A stretch of DNA of 64,000 nt, from the NCBI GenBank assembly GCA_000621765.1, contig JHXJ01000015.1:16224-80223 (forward strand), read 5' to 3'. Of the stretch, positions 51,140 to 60,112 are shown one piece after another. The notes beneath the pieces were generated by a model. That model had not been told where the DNA came from and made no database searches. It saw nothing but the letters and a program-made list of their open reading frames with translations. Source of the DNA: Ruminococcaceae bacterium AB4001 (lineage in GTDB: Bacteria > Bacillota > Clostridia > Saccharofermentanales > Saccharofermentanaceae). Made by a program: the position numbers and the translations under genes. Each line of letters opens with the position of its first letter. Within the stretch, counting starts at the first letter, position 1.

Positions 51140-51814
51140 ATGAATACTATTATCGAAGTAAATAACGTAAGCAAAGCATTCGGAAAGAATGAAAACCTTA
51201 ACCAGGTACTGAACGGAGCAAGCATGTCAGTTGAGCAGGGAGAATTCGTCTCTCTGATGGGAGCTTCCGGTTCAGGAAAATCCACATTGCTCTACCTGAT
51301 CGGCGGATTGGACAGACAGTTCGATGGCAATATCTCAGTGTGTGGTAAAGACATCGGATCACTGAAGGATAAGGAGCTTTCAGACTTAAGACTTAAGAAC
51401 ATGGGCTTTGTATTCCAGTTCTATAATCTGGTAATGAACCTGAATGTATCTGATAACATCCTTCTGCCTCAGACGATTAACGGTAAGAAAAAGTCAGAGC
51501 TTAAAGGTGCACTCGATGAGATCCTCGAGATTACAGGACTGACCGAAAAGAGAAAGGCAATGCCTAATACACTCTCAGGCGGTCAGCAGCAGAGAGTTGC
51601 TATCGCAAGAGCAGTCCTTGGCAATCCGTCTATCATCCTCGCAGACGAGCCTACAGGTAACCTTGATGCAACATCAACGAAAGAGATCATGGAACTCTTT
51701 GCAAGACTGAATAAAGAGAAGGGAATGACGATCCTTCAGGTTACACACTCCGAAAACTGTGCTTCGTACGGCACCAGGATCGTAAGACTCGAGGATGGAA
51801 AGACAATAGGTTAA
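51140..51814 (+). CDS. ABC transporter ATP-binding protein (LolD/MacB-like)
   Basis: 224 aa, usual length. Walker A GASGSGKST near 41-49, signature LSGGQQQRVAIARA near 140-153, Walker B ILADEPTGNLD near 163-173, and the H-loop VTHS. It energises the preceding permease. Confidence 0.96.
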   Translation: MNTIIEVNNVSKAFGKNENLNQVLNGASMSVEQGEFVSLMGASGSGKSTLLYLIGGLDRQFDGNISVCGKDIGSLKDKELSDLRLKNMGFVFQFYNLVMNLNVSDNILLPQTINGKKKSELKGALDEILEITGLTEKRKAMPNTLSGGQQQRVAIARAVLGNPSIILADEPTGNLDATSTKEIMELFARLNKEKGMTILQVTHSENCASYGTRIVRLEDGKTIG

Positions 51815-51845
51815 ACAACTATCCCCCTCAAGATATAAGAGCATT

Positions 51846-51881
51846 GAGCAGCTTTGCGCTAAGCAGGGCTGCTCTTTGTTT
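51846..51881 (+). terminator. Terminator of the M13-ABC operon
   Basis: Stem GAGCAGC (51846-51852) / GCTGCTC (51868-51874) followed by TTTGTTT. Confidence 0.8.
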
Positions 51882-51892
51882 GGCTTGTGATG

Positions 51893-51943
51893 TTGACAAT
51901 GTAAAGATATGCACTATAATTCAAAATAGACAGTGTAAAGATA
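51893..51943 (+). promoter_or_regulatory. Promoter with duplicated operator, hydrolase-TetR operon
   Basis: TTGACA (51893-51898), 16 bp, TATAAT (51915-51920). The 15-mer GACARTGTAAAGATA occurs twice (51895-51909 and 51929-51943). Each copy contains an ACA-N-TGT dyad (fuller form TTGACA-A-TGTAAA). Likely sites for the TetR protein encoded at 53022. Confidence 0.8.
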
Positions 51944-51952
51944 GGAGCATTA

Positions 51953-53029
51953 ATGAAACGTAAGATTATGGTAATTGTACTTTGTGTGATAGCTGTTCCT
52001 ATGCTGGTCCTGGGTGTATGGGCACTGATGAGTCCCGGCAGGATAAGGACATATGATGAGCCCAACAGCATATCAGAAAAGTTTGTAATGGATATCAATG
52101 GCGCTCCAAATGGATTCCTTATCAATGGTAAAGATATCAACAATCCTGTTCTGCTTCTTGTCTCGAGCGGCCCAGGAACGGATGACTATGTATTCACGGA
52201 TAAGTATAAGGATATGAATATTGAGCAGGATTTCACAGTAGTATATTGGGACTACAGATACATGGGAATCGCTTACGAAGCAGGCGCAGATATTGACAGT
52301 GTAAATATTTATAATCTTCTTAATGATACATATGTGGTTACTGAGTACCTCAAAGAGAGATTCAACAAAGATAAGATCTACATCATGGGATTCTCCGGAG
52401 GAACACACATAGCATTAAGAGAAGTCCATAGGCATCCTGAGAATTACTATGCATATATTGGCATGGCTCAATGCGTTACTGATTCTGAAGAGAATGACAC
52501 GTTGATGTATAACTATATGAAGGAAGTGTTTGCATCACGCAATGATAAAAGCAGTCTTAAGAAACTTAAAAACTCAGTTGAACATCTTGACGGTGTAAAT
52601 ATAAAGTGTAAAGATTGGTATCAGTATGTTAAACTGCTTCATGAAGCAGGAGGAGGAACCATCCGTAATAAGACTGAGTTTGAGGGTATAACCTGGCCGA
52701 TAATCACATGCGGCTGTTATACGCTTAAGGAGAAGATCGGTTACGTCTTAGGAATGAAGATGTACAGAAAAACAGAACTCGCTGCTCAGCTTGACGGCTT
52801 CGACTACAGAAAGGATACAACGGAATTCGAAGTTCCAGTGTATTTCATAAGCGGAGCATTTGATTACAACTGCCCGTGGGAATTGGTAGAAGAATATTAC
52901 GGGTCGATCAGTGCACCGGATAAAGGATTTTTTCTGATTCCGGATTCCGCTCACAGTCCTCTGTGGGAAAATCCTACTGATACATGTGATTCACTGAAGC
53001 AGATCAAGGAGGATACTTTTAATGGCTGA
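51953..53029 (+). CDS. Alpha/beta-hydrolase with N-terminal membrane anchor
   Basis: 358 aa. One N-terminal hydrophobic segment (~5-25). Oxyanion region LLVSSGPGTDDY, then YWDYRYMG, and the nucleophile elbow GFSGGTH (Ser in G-x-S-G-G). A late Asp (GAFDYNCPW) and His (DSAHSP) complete the triad, resembling proline-iminopeptidase/hydrolase proteins of Firmicutes. Substrate unknown. First gene of an operon; its end overlaps the TetR gene by 8 bp. Confidence 0.85.
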   Translation: MKRKIMVIVLCVIAVPMLVLGVWALMSPGRIRTYDEPNSISEKFVMDINGAPNGFLINGKDINNPVLLLVSSGPGTDDYVFTDKYKDMNIEQDFTVVYWDYRYMGIAYEAGADIDSVNIYNLLNDTYVVTEYLKERFNKDKIYIMGFSGGTHIALREVHRHPENYYAYIGMAQCVTDSEENDTLMYNYMKEVFASRNDKSSLKKLKNSVEHLDGVNIKCKDWYQYVKLLHEAGGGTIRNKTEFEGITWPIITCGCYTLKEKIGYVLGMKMYRKTELAAQLDGFDYRKDTTEFEVPVYFISGAFDYNCPWELVEEYYGSISAPDKGFFLIPDSAHSPLWENPTDTCDSLKQIKEDTFNG

Positions 53030-53597
53030 CACTTATCATCACGGCAATCTCAGACAGGCGCTGATAGATGCCGGTATAAAGATCATAAATGATTACGGTG
53101 AGGATTATCTTTCTCTTCGTAAAGTAGCCGCAGCATGTGATGTTTCTCATGCTGCTCCTTACGCTCATTTCAAAGATAAGGATGATCTGCTCGAAGCTAT
53201 AAAGCAGAGTGTTACTGAAAGTTTCATGAATGATCTCGTGGAAGCCGTCGAAGGAAAGGCAACTGCAGATGAAGCGATCATCGCGATGGGACGTGCATAT
53301 GTGACTTTCTTCAGCAAGAATCCTGATTACTATATTTTCCTTTTCGGCAAACAGAACATCACCGCTCACCTTAAGATGAATAAGGAATACAAGAATGATT
53401 ATCCGCCCTTCCTTCTGCTTCGAAGAATGTATCTCAGGCACCTTGAAGAGAATGGTCTGGAGAAAACATTTGAAGAACAGGAGATTGAGATCGTAAAGAT
53501 CTGGTCTATCGTACACGGTATGGCTTCTATCGCATGCATGAAAGGTGTTAAGTCTTCCATAAACTGGAAGGACCTTGATGAGAGGTTATTAGTATAA
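53022..53597 (+). CDS. TetR-family regulator
   Basis: 191 aa. Begins ADTYHHGNLRQALIDAG, then LSLRKVAAACDVSHAAPYAHFKDKDDLLEAI, the subgroup with a TetR_C_33/WHG-like C-terminal domain. It overlaps the hydrolase gene and is followed 1 bp later by the S41 protease gene, so it probably regulates its own operon through the repeats at 51895 and 51929. Confidence 0.92.
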   Translation: MADTYHHGNLRQALIDAGIKIINDYGEDYLSLRKVAAACDVSHAAPYAHFKDKDDLLEAIKQSVTESFMNDLVEAVEGKATADEAIIAMGRAYVTFFSKNPDYYIFLFGKQNITAHLKMNKEYKNDYPPFLLLRRMYLRHLEENGLEKTFEEQEIEIVKIWSIVHGMASIACMKGVKSSINWKDLDERLLV

Positions 53598-53598
53598 A

Positions 53599-55377
53599 GT
53601 GGAAAATGTTGTTAAGTTCATCCTAATGATCCTGGAGGCTGTCGGGGAACTCGACATGCCTACAAAATACATGCTGGTATTCACGTTGGCATGGTTTTGG
53701 GTTCTGGTACTGTTTGCAATATTTTCCAAGTCAAAGAAAAAGATCATATTCGCAATACTTGCTTTTATCCCGCTAATCAATTTCGGAGTTTTCTATCTGT
53801 TTAATTATTCGAGCGGAGATCAGTCGATCGGTTTTGCAAGATATGGGGCACATCTGGCTGCAGCTGTTATATATATGGTCGCAGGACTCATCATATCTAA
53901 AACAAAACGAAAGGTATTGCCTCTTATTATCAGCGGTATCCTTGCTTCGTGTCTTGCGTTCTGGGCAGGCTTTTATGTGCTTGTATTCGGAAACGCATAT
54001 CATCTCGGAAACTTCAGTCACTACGGATATGAGAAGTCCATGGCAAAGCTCATTGATGAACTGGAAAAGAATTACGTCTTAAGAGATCACAAGGAGATCG
54101 ATTTCGAGTATTTGAGACAGATATATATTCCCATGGCAGCTCAGGCTGAGAAAGATAACGATGAGACAGCTTTTGGAATTGCTGTTGCAAATCTCTGTTA
54201 TGAATTCCATGACGGTCATCTTTCAATGCGTATTACCGATGAAGAACTAAGCACGGCGGTGAGCGAGAAGATGGCCGGAAACGATTATGGTTTTTCCATG
54301 ATAAGAACAGATAACGGTAAAGTCATCGCAATTCTTACAGATGTGGATTCCGAAGCATTCCAAAAAGGGATTCATAATGGTGTGGAGATCACTGAGTGGG
54401 ACGGTATTCCGATCGGTGAAGCCATATCAGGTGTCAGATGCGTTCAGTCAAATTACCGCATGTGTGCGTATCCCATTGCGCAGAATGAGGAAATGGTAAA
54501 GCCGATCTTTCTTGCCGGAATGGGCGGTGACACGATCAGTGTTAAATTCATTGATGATGACGGTGTGGAAAATGAGATCACTGTCAGTTCATATTGGAGT
54601 TATCTTGAGAGACTTTCTAATGCTGTTTATCCGATAAGCGGAAAACGCTGTTATGAATTTGGCTATGCCGAGATGCTCGATGAACATTGCGGATATCTGT
54701 GTATCCCCAGAGAAGAATTCGATGACGTCAAGGACGTGAGTGCTTCTTTGAATGATGATTATCCTGAAGTCAGGGAACTTCTGATATCAAGGATAGAAGG
54801 TCTGAAGGCGCAGGGAATGGACAGGCTCATTATCGATCTGCGTGATAACGACGGTGGACTAGATGTTGTTTATGAGGAAGTCGTATCTCTTTTCACAAAT
54901 GAAGAGATGGTTGCACACGGTGCTTACTATGACGGAGAAGAGTACCATATAAGCAATAACTGGGCATGGACGATCAGGCCGGACGGGAGGTACTCTGATA
55001 TTCCCGTAGTAGCTCTTGTAAATGCCGGATGCGCAAGCAGCGGTGATATGCTGGCATACCGTTTGTCATGCTGTCCCAATGTAACTCTGATGGGAATGAC
55101 GACGACATGGGGTAGCGCGCAAAGCCTTGGCGGTGAATGCCTTTTGAGCGGAAGCCGGATAGTAGTAAGGTATCCTCTCATCGCTACAATGGACTATGAC
55201 GGTACGCTCATGATCGATGCCGGAAAAGACCGCATAAGTTCGATAGTCCTGGACGAGAAAATACCGCTCGATGAGAAGGCCGTTCATGTGCTTTACGACA
55301 TGAATGCCGATTACGATCTTGCGTATGCACGTCACTACATAAATACACGTGAAGATCAGACGTCAGATGGCACATGA
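53599..55377 (+). CDS. Membrane-anchored S41-family (C-terminal-processing-like) peptidase
   Basis: 592 aa; GTG start directly after the TetR stop. About four membrane segments occur in the first 140 residues (for example FTLAWFWVLVLFAIF, HLAAAVIYMVAGLII), then an extracytoplasmic part with an S41 domain from ~390: LIIDLRDNDGGLD and the nucleophile NAGCASSGDMLAYRL. The usual CtpA Lys motif (T.GKG) is replaced by TTTWGSAQ, as in tricorn-like members. It probably trims extracytoplasmic proteins or peptides. Confidence 0.83.
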   Translation: MENVVKFILMILEAVGELDMPTKYMLVFTLAWFWVLVLFAIFSKSKKKIIFAILAFIPLINFGVFYLFNYSSGDQSIGFARYGAHLAAAVIYMVAGLIISKTKRKVLPLIISGILASCLAFWAGFYVLVFGNAYHLGNFSHYGYEKSMAKLIDELEKNYVLRDHKEIDFEYLRQIYIPMAAQAEKDNDETAFGIAVANLCYEFHDGHLSMRITDEELSTAVSEKMAGNDYGFSMIRTDNGKVIAILTDVDSEAFQKGIHNGVEITEWDGIPIGEAISGVRCVQSNYRMCAYPIAQNEEMVKPIFLAGMGGDTISVKFIDDDGVENEITVSSYWSYLERLSNAVYPISGKRCYEFGYAEMLDEHCGYLCIPREEFDDVKDVSASLNDDYPEVRELLISRIEGLKAQGMDRLIIDLRDNDGGLDVVYEEVVSLFTNEEMVAHGAYYDGEEYHISNNWAWTIRPDGRYSDIPVVALVNAGCASSGDMLAYRLSCCPNVTLMGMTTTWGSAQSLGGECLLSGSRIVVRYPLIATMDYDGTLMIDAGKDRISSIVLDEKIPLDEKAVHVLYDMNADYDLAYARHYINTREDQTSDGT

Positions 55378-55398
55378 TCACTTAAGGGAAAATTGAAT

Positions 55399-55983
55399 AT
55401 GAAGACACTTAAAGAACGGAAACTTTGGAAGATCCTGACAGCTCTTATTGTCGGTATAGGAGTGATATCCGGTGCCGCTGTGTTCACCTGTTCCTCTGTC
55501 GAGGATAAGCAGATCAAAGCTTATACCGATGCATATGCGGAAGCCAAAGATGCAGGTTATGACCAGTGTTATTCAATATGCGCGGAAGCAGGGGAGATCA
55601 CCCTTGACGGGATAACTTACAGACAATACAGCAGGCGCTGGGATTCGTTTGTTGACGGAAGCTTTCTTTCAGTTTTTCTGATAAGAAAAGATGCAGAATA
55701 TATCGATGAATCTTCAGGCATAACAAACGGTCTCATTGTCTACGGAAGGATAGAGGGTTATGCAAATGACCCGGAAGATGATATAGAATATGATCCCGGT
55801 AAATACGAGATAATCGAACCATACAAGATCGCGCAGTATAAGAAACCGATCGACATGTGGGCGGTAACCGGAATAATGGTTATAGTTGCCCTGATAGAGT
55901 CGGCGCTTACTACAGCCCTGATCGTTTACTTCATAGTCTATGCCTTAAAGAGATCCAGAGCGAAGGCAAATACTGAAGCTTAA
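55399..55983 (+). CDS. Small protein with two membrane helices
   Basis: 194 aa from ATG 55399 (SD AAGGGA). Membrane helices at ~13-31 and ~155-180 enclose a ~120-residue extracytoplasmic domain containing a possible coiled stretch and LDGITYRQYSRRWDSFVDGSF. No family recognised. It follows the S41 gene by 21 bp and probably belongs to the same operon. Confidence 0.65.
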   Translation: MKTLKERKLWKILTALIVGIGVISGAAVFTCSSVEDKQIKAYTDAYAEAKDAGYDQCYSICAEAGEITLDGITYRQYSRRWDSFVDGSFLSVFLIRKDAEYIDESSGITNGLIVYGRIEGYANDPEDDIEYDPGKYEIIEPYKIAQYKKPIDMWAVTGIMVIVALIESALTTALIVYFIVYALKRSRAKANTEA

Positions 55984-56780
55984 TATATGTTCAGAAAGTA
56001 TTCTCCGGTCTCAGAACAATTTATCTCAATTCCGTTGTAATATCCGCCCAGCATCATGTCGTGAATAAATGCCCCGGTGACTTCGCGGGTGATGTTCTCC
56101 GTATCAGTTACTTTGAATGTCAGCTTCAGATTAAACGGCTCAGCGGGATCTGCTTTGTCTCCGAGATCAACTTCATTGAGACCGAGATATATCTGATCTC
56201 TGTTCTTAAATGGCTTGCCGTTGAAATATTCCTTTTCGCCGCCACCGGCAAAACTGCCGTTGATCTCAAATTCATAGCTCAGCGTTTTTACGTTATTGTC
56301 ATTGATCTGGATCTTGATCGTTGCTTCAGGCATCTCATTGTTGACGCCTGAGTCGCACCAGCATTCGAATCCCAATGAACTGATATAGGAAGGAGTGAAG
56401 ATACTCTTGTGCATGGTTTCATTTGCACGCAGGAACATTGTGTCGCCGGTTAAGCTGTCCAGGTTTTTCATCATTATGTAGTTGTCATACGGATCTTCTG
56501 CAAGGGTATAGAGCCTTGTCCTTTCATCGTGTTCGACAAAGCCCAGGCAATCCTTTATGGTGTACTCGATCTTCTTATCTTCCAGCGTACCGAAATATGT
56601 GTAGGTCCTTCCGTAAACATCTATCGTCATCTCTCCGATATCCTGATCGTAGATCTTGCTAAACTCTGATGCATTTGCCGGAAGATCGTAATTGTTCTCG
56701 TCTGTTATTGAGCTGAGCGAACAGCCCGAAAAAAGAAACGCTCCGATCAAAAGAAGTGCTGCCATCCTTATTCTTTTCAT
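55980..56780 (-). CDS. Lipoprotein of unknown function
   Basis: 266 aa; signal peptide with lipobox FSGC (~17-20). The body has beta-rich character, with no motif that I recognise. It converges on the 55399 gene with a 4-bp overlap of the two ends. Minus-strand start MKRIRMAALLLIG is preceded by AAGGGG. Confidence 0.65.
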   Translation of the reverse strand: MKRIRMAALLLIGAFLFSGCSLSSITDENNYDLPANASEFSKIYDQDIGEMTIDVYGRTYTYFGTLEDKKIEYTIKDCLGFVEHDERTRLYTLAEDPYDNYIMMKNLDSLTGDTMFLRANETMHKSIFTPSYISSLGFECWCDSGVNNEMPEATIKIQINDNNVKTLSYEFEINGSFAGGGEKEYFNGKPFKNRDQIYLGLNEVDLGDKADPAEPFNLKLTFKVTDTENITREVTGAFIHDMMLGGYYNGIEINCSETGEYFLNIY

Positions 56781-56801
56781 TCTGTTTATCCCCTTAAAAT
56801 T

Positions 56802-57170
56802 CTAATCTTCTTCGATTAAAACCGTGATCCTGTGATAGGTATGCTCAGGCGCATTTGCGTTATGCGCGGTGACATCTATAGTCACGAAACTGTCCGCATC
56901 GGTTATGGTTATGCTCATTCCGTCAGGAGAGATCTCGCCTTCGCCGTCTGTAATCCCTGAGATACAGCGCTCATCGTAATTGGAGAATTCGGCAAGATCA
57001 TCTATAGAAAGCGTATCACCGACGGAGCAAGTTATCCCGGTCTTGTCCTTAATGTGTGCACAGCGGGACACATAATCGTATGCCGCGTAAACACTAAGAG
57101 CTGCAAAAATGAAGCCTACCGTAAATATGACTCCAAGCACTACGAGAAAGATCTTAAATGTCCGGTTCAT
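56802..57170 (-). CDS. Small single-helix anchored protein
   Basis: 122 aa. N-terminal membrane helix (~5-30), then a ~90-residue extracytoplasmic domain (TCSVGDTLSIDDLAEF...SFVTIDVTAHNANAPEHTYHRITV) resembling a small beta-sandwich. It lies 21 bp upstream of the lipoprotein gene on the same strand, so they are co-transcribed. Function unknown. Confidence 0.65.
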   Translation of the reverse strand: MNRTFKIFLVVLGVIFTVGFIFAALSVYAAYDYVSRCAHIKDKTGITCSVGDTLSIDDLAEFSNYDERCISGITDGEGEISPDGMSITITDADSFVTIDVTAHNANAPEHTYHRITVLIEED

Positions 57171-57402
57171 CCTTGCCGTCTCCTTATATCCTTATGCCGA
57201 CATAATACACCCTGATAAATCGAATTGCAACATAAATTTATCGAAATTCAATAAATATTTACTGTTTATCCAGAGACGCGGGACGGCGAATGATCAGAAA
57301 AACACAAGCGTTTTATGCCTGTGTCCAAACAAAAATACCTCATATCTCACACGGGTAAAACGGCGGATGTGTGTATAATTAAAAGAAAAAGGAGTCTTGG
57401 TT

Positions 57403-58581
57403 ATGCAACAGAGAAAAGGTATCTCGATCCTTGGTTACGGATGTATGAGATTTACTAAGAGCGGAACCTCCATAGACTTCGATAAAGCCGAGAAAGAATT
57501 CATGCGCGCTTACGAATTGGGCGTCAACTATTTTGACACGGCTTATATCTATCCCGGAAGCGAAGATGTAGTTGGAAGAATAGTTGAAAAGAACGGCATA
57601 AGGGACAAGATAAATATCGCGACAAAACTTCCGCAGTACATGATCTCAAACCGTTCAGGACTTGATAAGTATTTCAACGAGGAATTGAAACGTTTAAGGA
57701 CTGACTATGTTGACTATTACCTGATGCATCACATGACTGACTTTGCGCAGTGGGAGAAGCTGAAGGCGTTAGGAATAGAAGAATGGATCGCGGAGAAAAA
57801 GAAGAGCGGACAGATAAGAAATGTCGGTTTCTCTTTCCACGGTGATACAGAGACATTCAAGAAGCTGCTCTACGCATACGATTGGGACAGCTGTCTTGTA
57901 CAGTATAACTATTTTGATGAACATACCCAGGCCGGACGCGCCGGTGTTAAGGCAGCCGCAGAAAAGGGTCTTAAGGTATTTATCATGGAGCCTCTCCGCG
58001 GAGGCAAGCTCGTCGATCTTCTTCCCGAGAAAGCAAAGCGCGAGATCGCAGCTGAAAAGCATGGAAGATCACCTGCCGAATGGGCATTCAGATGGCTTTG
58101 GGATCAGGAAGAGATAACCTGCGTTCTTTCCGGAATGAACTCGGTCGATATGGTCGAAGAGAACTGCCGCATCGCATCCGAAGCAAAGACCGGTGATTAC
58201 GGTCCGGAAGAGAAGGCATTCATAGAGAAGATAAAGTCATATATCATCGAGAGCACCAAGGTGAACTGCACCGGATGCAGATACTGCATGCCGTGTCCGA
58301 AGGGTGTCGATATCCCTGCGGTATTCTCCTGCTATAACCATATGTACTCAGAGAATAAGAGTTCGGGAAGACTTGAATATTTCCAGACAGTTGCACTTAG
58401 GATGACACCTGCAGATGCATCGCTCTGCGTTAAGTGCGGAAAGTGCGAACAGCATTGTCCGCAGAGCATCCCGATCAGGGAGAAACTTCAGGAAGCGGAT
58501 AAGAAGCTCCGTCCCTGGTATCAGAAGATCTACCTTAAAGCCGCCAGACGCGTCATGATAGGTAAGAAGCGTAAGACCTGA
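57403..58581 (+). CDS. Aldo/keto reductase with C-terminal 2x[4Fe-4S] ferredoxin-like domain
   Basis: 392 aa from ATG 57403 (SD AAGGAG, 8 nt); the TTG at 57397 is rejected. AKR fold: ILGYGCMRF start, FDTAYIYPGSE (catalytic Asp/Tyr), KINIATKLP (Lys) and YYLMHHM. C-terminal cysteines CTGCRYCMPCP and CVKCGKCEQHCP can bind two [4Fe-4S] clusters. Anaerobes use this type for reduction coupled to ferredoxin; the substrate is unknown. Confidence 0.92.
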   Translation: MQQRKGISILGYGCMRFTKSGTSIDFDKAEKEFMRAYELGVNYFDTAYIYPGSEDVVGRIVEKNGIRDKINIATKLPQYMISNRSGLDKYFNEELKRLRTDYVDYYLMHHMTDFAQWEKLKALGIEEWIAEKKKSGQIRNVGFSFHGDTETFKKLLYAYDWDSCLVQYNYFDEHTQAGRAGVKAAAEKGLKVFIMEPLRGGKLVDLLPEKAKREIAAEKHGRSPAEWAFRWLWDQEEITCVLSGMNSVDMVEENCRIASEAKTGDYGPEEKAFIEKIKSYIIESTKVNCTGCRYCMPCPKGVDIPAVFSCYNHMYSENKSSGRLEYFQTVALRMTPADASLCVKCGKCEQHCPQSIPIREKLQEADKKLRPWYQKIYLKAARRVMIGKKRKT

Positions 58582-58647
58582 TATTCCGCCTTAGAGTAAG
58601 GAAAAGGATTGAAACCTGACCTGTTTTCGGGGCAGGCCCTAAATCCG

Positions 58648-58790
58648 TTGATTTTAGTATCTTAAGATGATACTTTATGCTTAACAGTTTTGATTGCGGA
58701 AGGTACATCCTGACGCGGAAGGCTTTAAGTAAATTTTCATACTTAAAATGCTTCAGAACCTTGTTTGCCCAAAGGGCGAAAGGAGGTCAA
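58648..58790 (+). promoter_or_regulatory. Promoter and structured leader of the TM1266-hydEGF operon
   Basis: TTGATT (58648-58653), 17 bp, TACTTT (58671-58676). The dyad GTATC-TTAAGAT-GATAC (58657-58673) lies across spacer and -10, an operator candidate. The ~110-nt leader contains TTAAGTA/TACTTAA (58725-58731, 58740-58746) inside AAGGT/ACCTT (58700-58704, 58758-58762), and a GCCC-AAA-GGGC hairpin (58767-58777) abutting the SD AAAGGAGG. No known riboswitch consensus was recognised. Confidence 0.5.
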
Positions 58791-59048
58791 ATGGAGACGA
58801 GAGTTGCTATTATCGGCATCATTGTCGAGAATCCCGATTCAGTTGCACAGATCAACGACATCTTACATGATGTAAGGGATTATGTCGTTGGAAGGATGGG
58901 TATTCCGTATAAAGAGAGGAATATCTCCATCATCAGTGTCGTCGTAGACGCACCCGAGAATCTGATCAGTTCGGTATCCGGCAAACTCGGCATGCTCGAC
59001 GGCGTATCGGCAAAGATCACGTACTCGAGACTTGCCCAGAATGGCTGA
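58791..59048 (+). CDS. TM1266-family iron-only hydrogenase system regulator
   Basis: 85 aa from ATG 58791 (SD AAAGGAGG); a longer frame starting at 58677 lacks an SD. A compact ACT-like beta-alpha-beta protein: METRVAIIGIIVENPDSVAQIN..., RMGIPYKERNISIISVVVDA, LGMLDGVSAKITYS. The family is found next to [FeFe]-hydrogenase maturation genes and is annotated as a putative regulator; the mechanism is not known. Its stop overlaps the hydE start by 8 bp. Confidence 0.9.
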   Translation: METRVAIIGIIVENPDSVAQINDILHDVRDYVVGRMGIPYKERNISIISVVVDAPENLISSVSGKLGMLDGVSAKITYSRLAQNG

Positions 59049-60111
59049 AATCCAGGACATAATCCATAAACTTTGTGACACAGGCAGTTTAACGCGCGAA
59101 GAGATCATCAGGCTTCTCGAAAACCGTGACTCTGAAACGCAGGCTTTATTGGCAGAAAAGGCATCTGCTGTTGCACGTGAACACTACGGTAACAAGGTCT
59201 TTGTAAGAGGCCTTATCGAGTTCACGAACTACTGCAAAAACGACTGCTATTACTGCGGTATCAGGTGCGGCAACAAGAATGCCGAGCGTTACAGGCTGAG
59301 TGTTGAAGAGATAACAGAATGCGCTTCCTACGGTTACGGCTTAGGCTTCAGGACGATAGTCCTGCAGGGCGGTGAAGACCGTTTCTATACTGACGACATG
59401 ATGGTTGACATCATTAAGTCGATCAAGAAAGAACACCCTGATGTTGCCGTTACGCTTTCGATAGGCGAGAAGAGCTTTGAATCTTACAAGGCCTTTTTCG
59501 ATGCAGGCGCTGACAGATATCTCCTAAGACATGAGACAGCTGATTTCGATCACTACGCAAAGCTCCACCCGAAGAACCTGTCGGCAGAGAACAGACAGCA
59601 GTGTCTTTATAACCTGAAGAAGATCGGTTTCCAGACCGGTGCGGGATTCATGGTAGGTTCGCCTTACCAGACTTTTGAGAACATCGCAGATGACCTGCTG
59701 TTCCTTAAAAAGCTCGATCCCGAGATGATAGGCATCGGACCTTTCATACCGCACAAGGATACGGTTTTCGCAGACGAGAAAGCAGGAGATCTGAATCTCA
59801 CACTGTTCCTCCTAAGCGTTATTAGACTGATGCTCCCGACGGTTCTGCTTCCTGCTACTACGGCTCTTGGAACGATCGATCCGAGAGGAAGAGAGCTGGG
59901 GATCCTTGCAGGCGCGAACGTGGTCATGCCGAACTTATCACCTGTCGGTGTCAGAAAGAAATACGCCCTGTATGATAACAAGATATGCACCGGTGAAGAA
60001 GCCGCAGAATGCATGAATTGTCTGAAGAACAGGATAGGCAACATAGGCTATGAGATCGTCACCGACAGAGGTGACAACATTAAATACAAATCGATGAAAG
60101 AAGGAAAATAA
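59041..60111 (+). CDS. hydE: [FeFe]-hydrogenase maturase HydE (radical SAM)
   Basis: 356 aa from ATG 59041, which overlaps the regulator stop. The radical SAM motif CKNDCYYC (C65, C69, C72) is followed by the extra C76 of a GIRCGN segment. HydE uses SAM and an [4Fe-4S] cluster to build the dithiomethylamine/iron precursor of the H-cluster. Radical-SAM barrel motifs GYGLGFRTIVLQGGED and GEKSFESYKAFFDAGADRYLLRHET are typical. hydG follows after 1 bp. Confidence 0.95.
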   Translation: MAEIQDIIHKLCDTGSLTREEIIRLLENRDSETQALLAEKASAVAREHYGNKVFVRGLIEFTNYCKNDCYYCGIRCGNKNAERYRLSVEEITECASYGYGLGFRTIVLQGGEDRFYTDDMMVDIIKSIKKEHPDVAVTLSIGEKSFESYKAFFDAGADRYLLRHETADFDHYAKLHPKNLSAENRQQCLYNLKKIGFQTGAGFMVGSPYQTFENIADDLLFLKKLDPEMIGIGPFIPHKDTVFADEKAGDLNLTLFLLSVIRLMLPTVLLPATTALGTIDPRGRELGILAGANVVMPNLSPVGVRKKYALYDNKICTGEEAAECMNCLKNRIGNIGYEIVTDRGDNIKYKSMKEGK

Positions 60112-60112
60112 A

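Noticed and set aside
58611..58790. Known riboswitch (c-di-GMP, THF, Moco or similar) before hydE
   Set aside because: Helices are possible but none of the conserved core sequences of those classes could be found.
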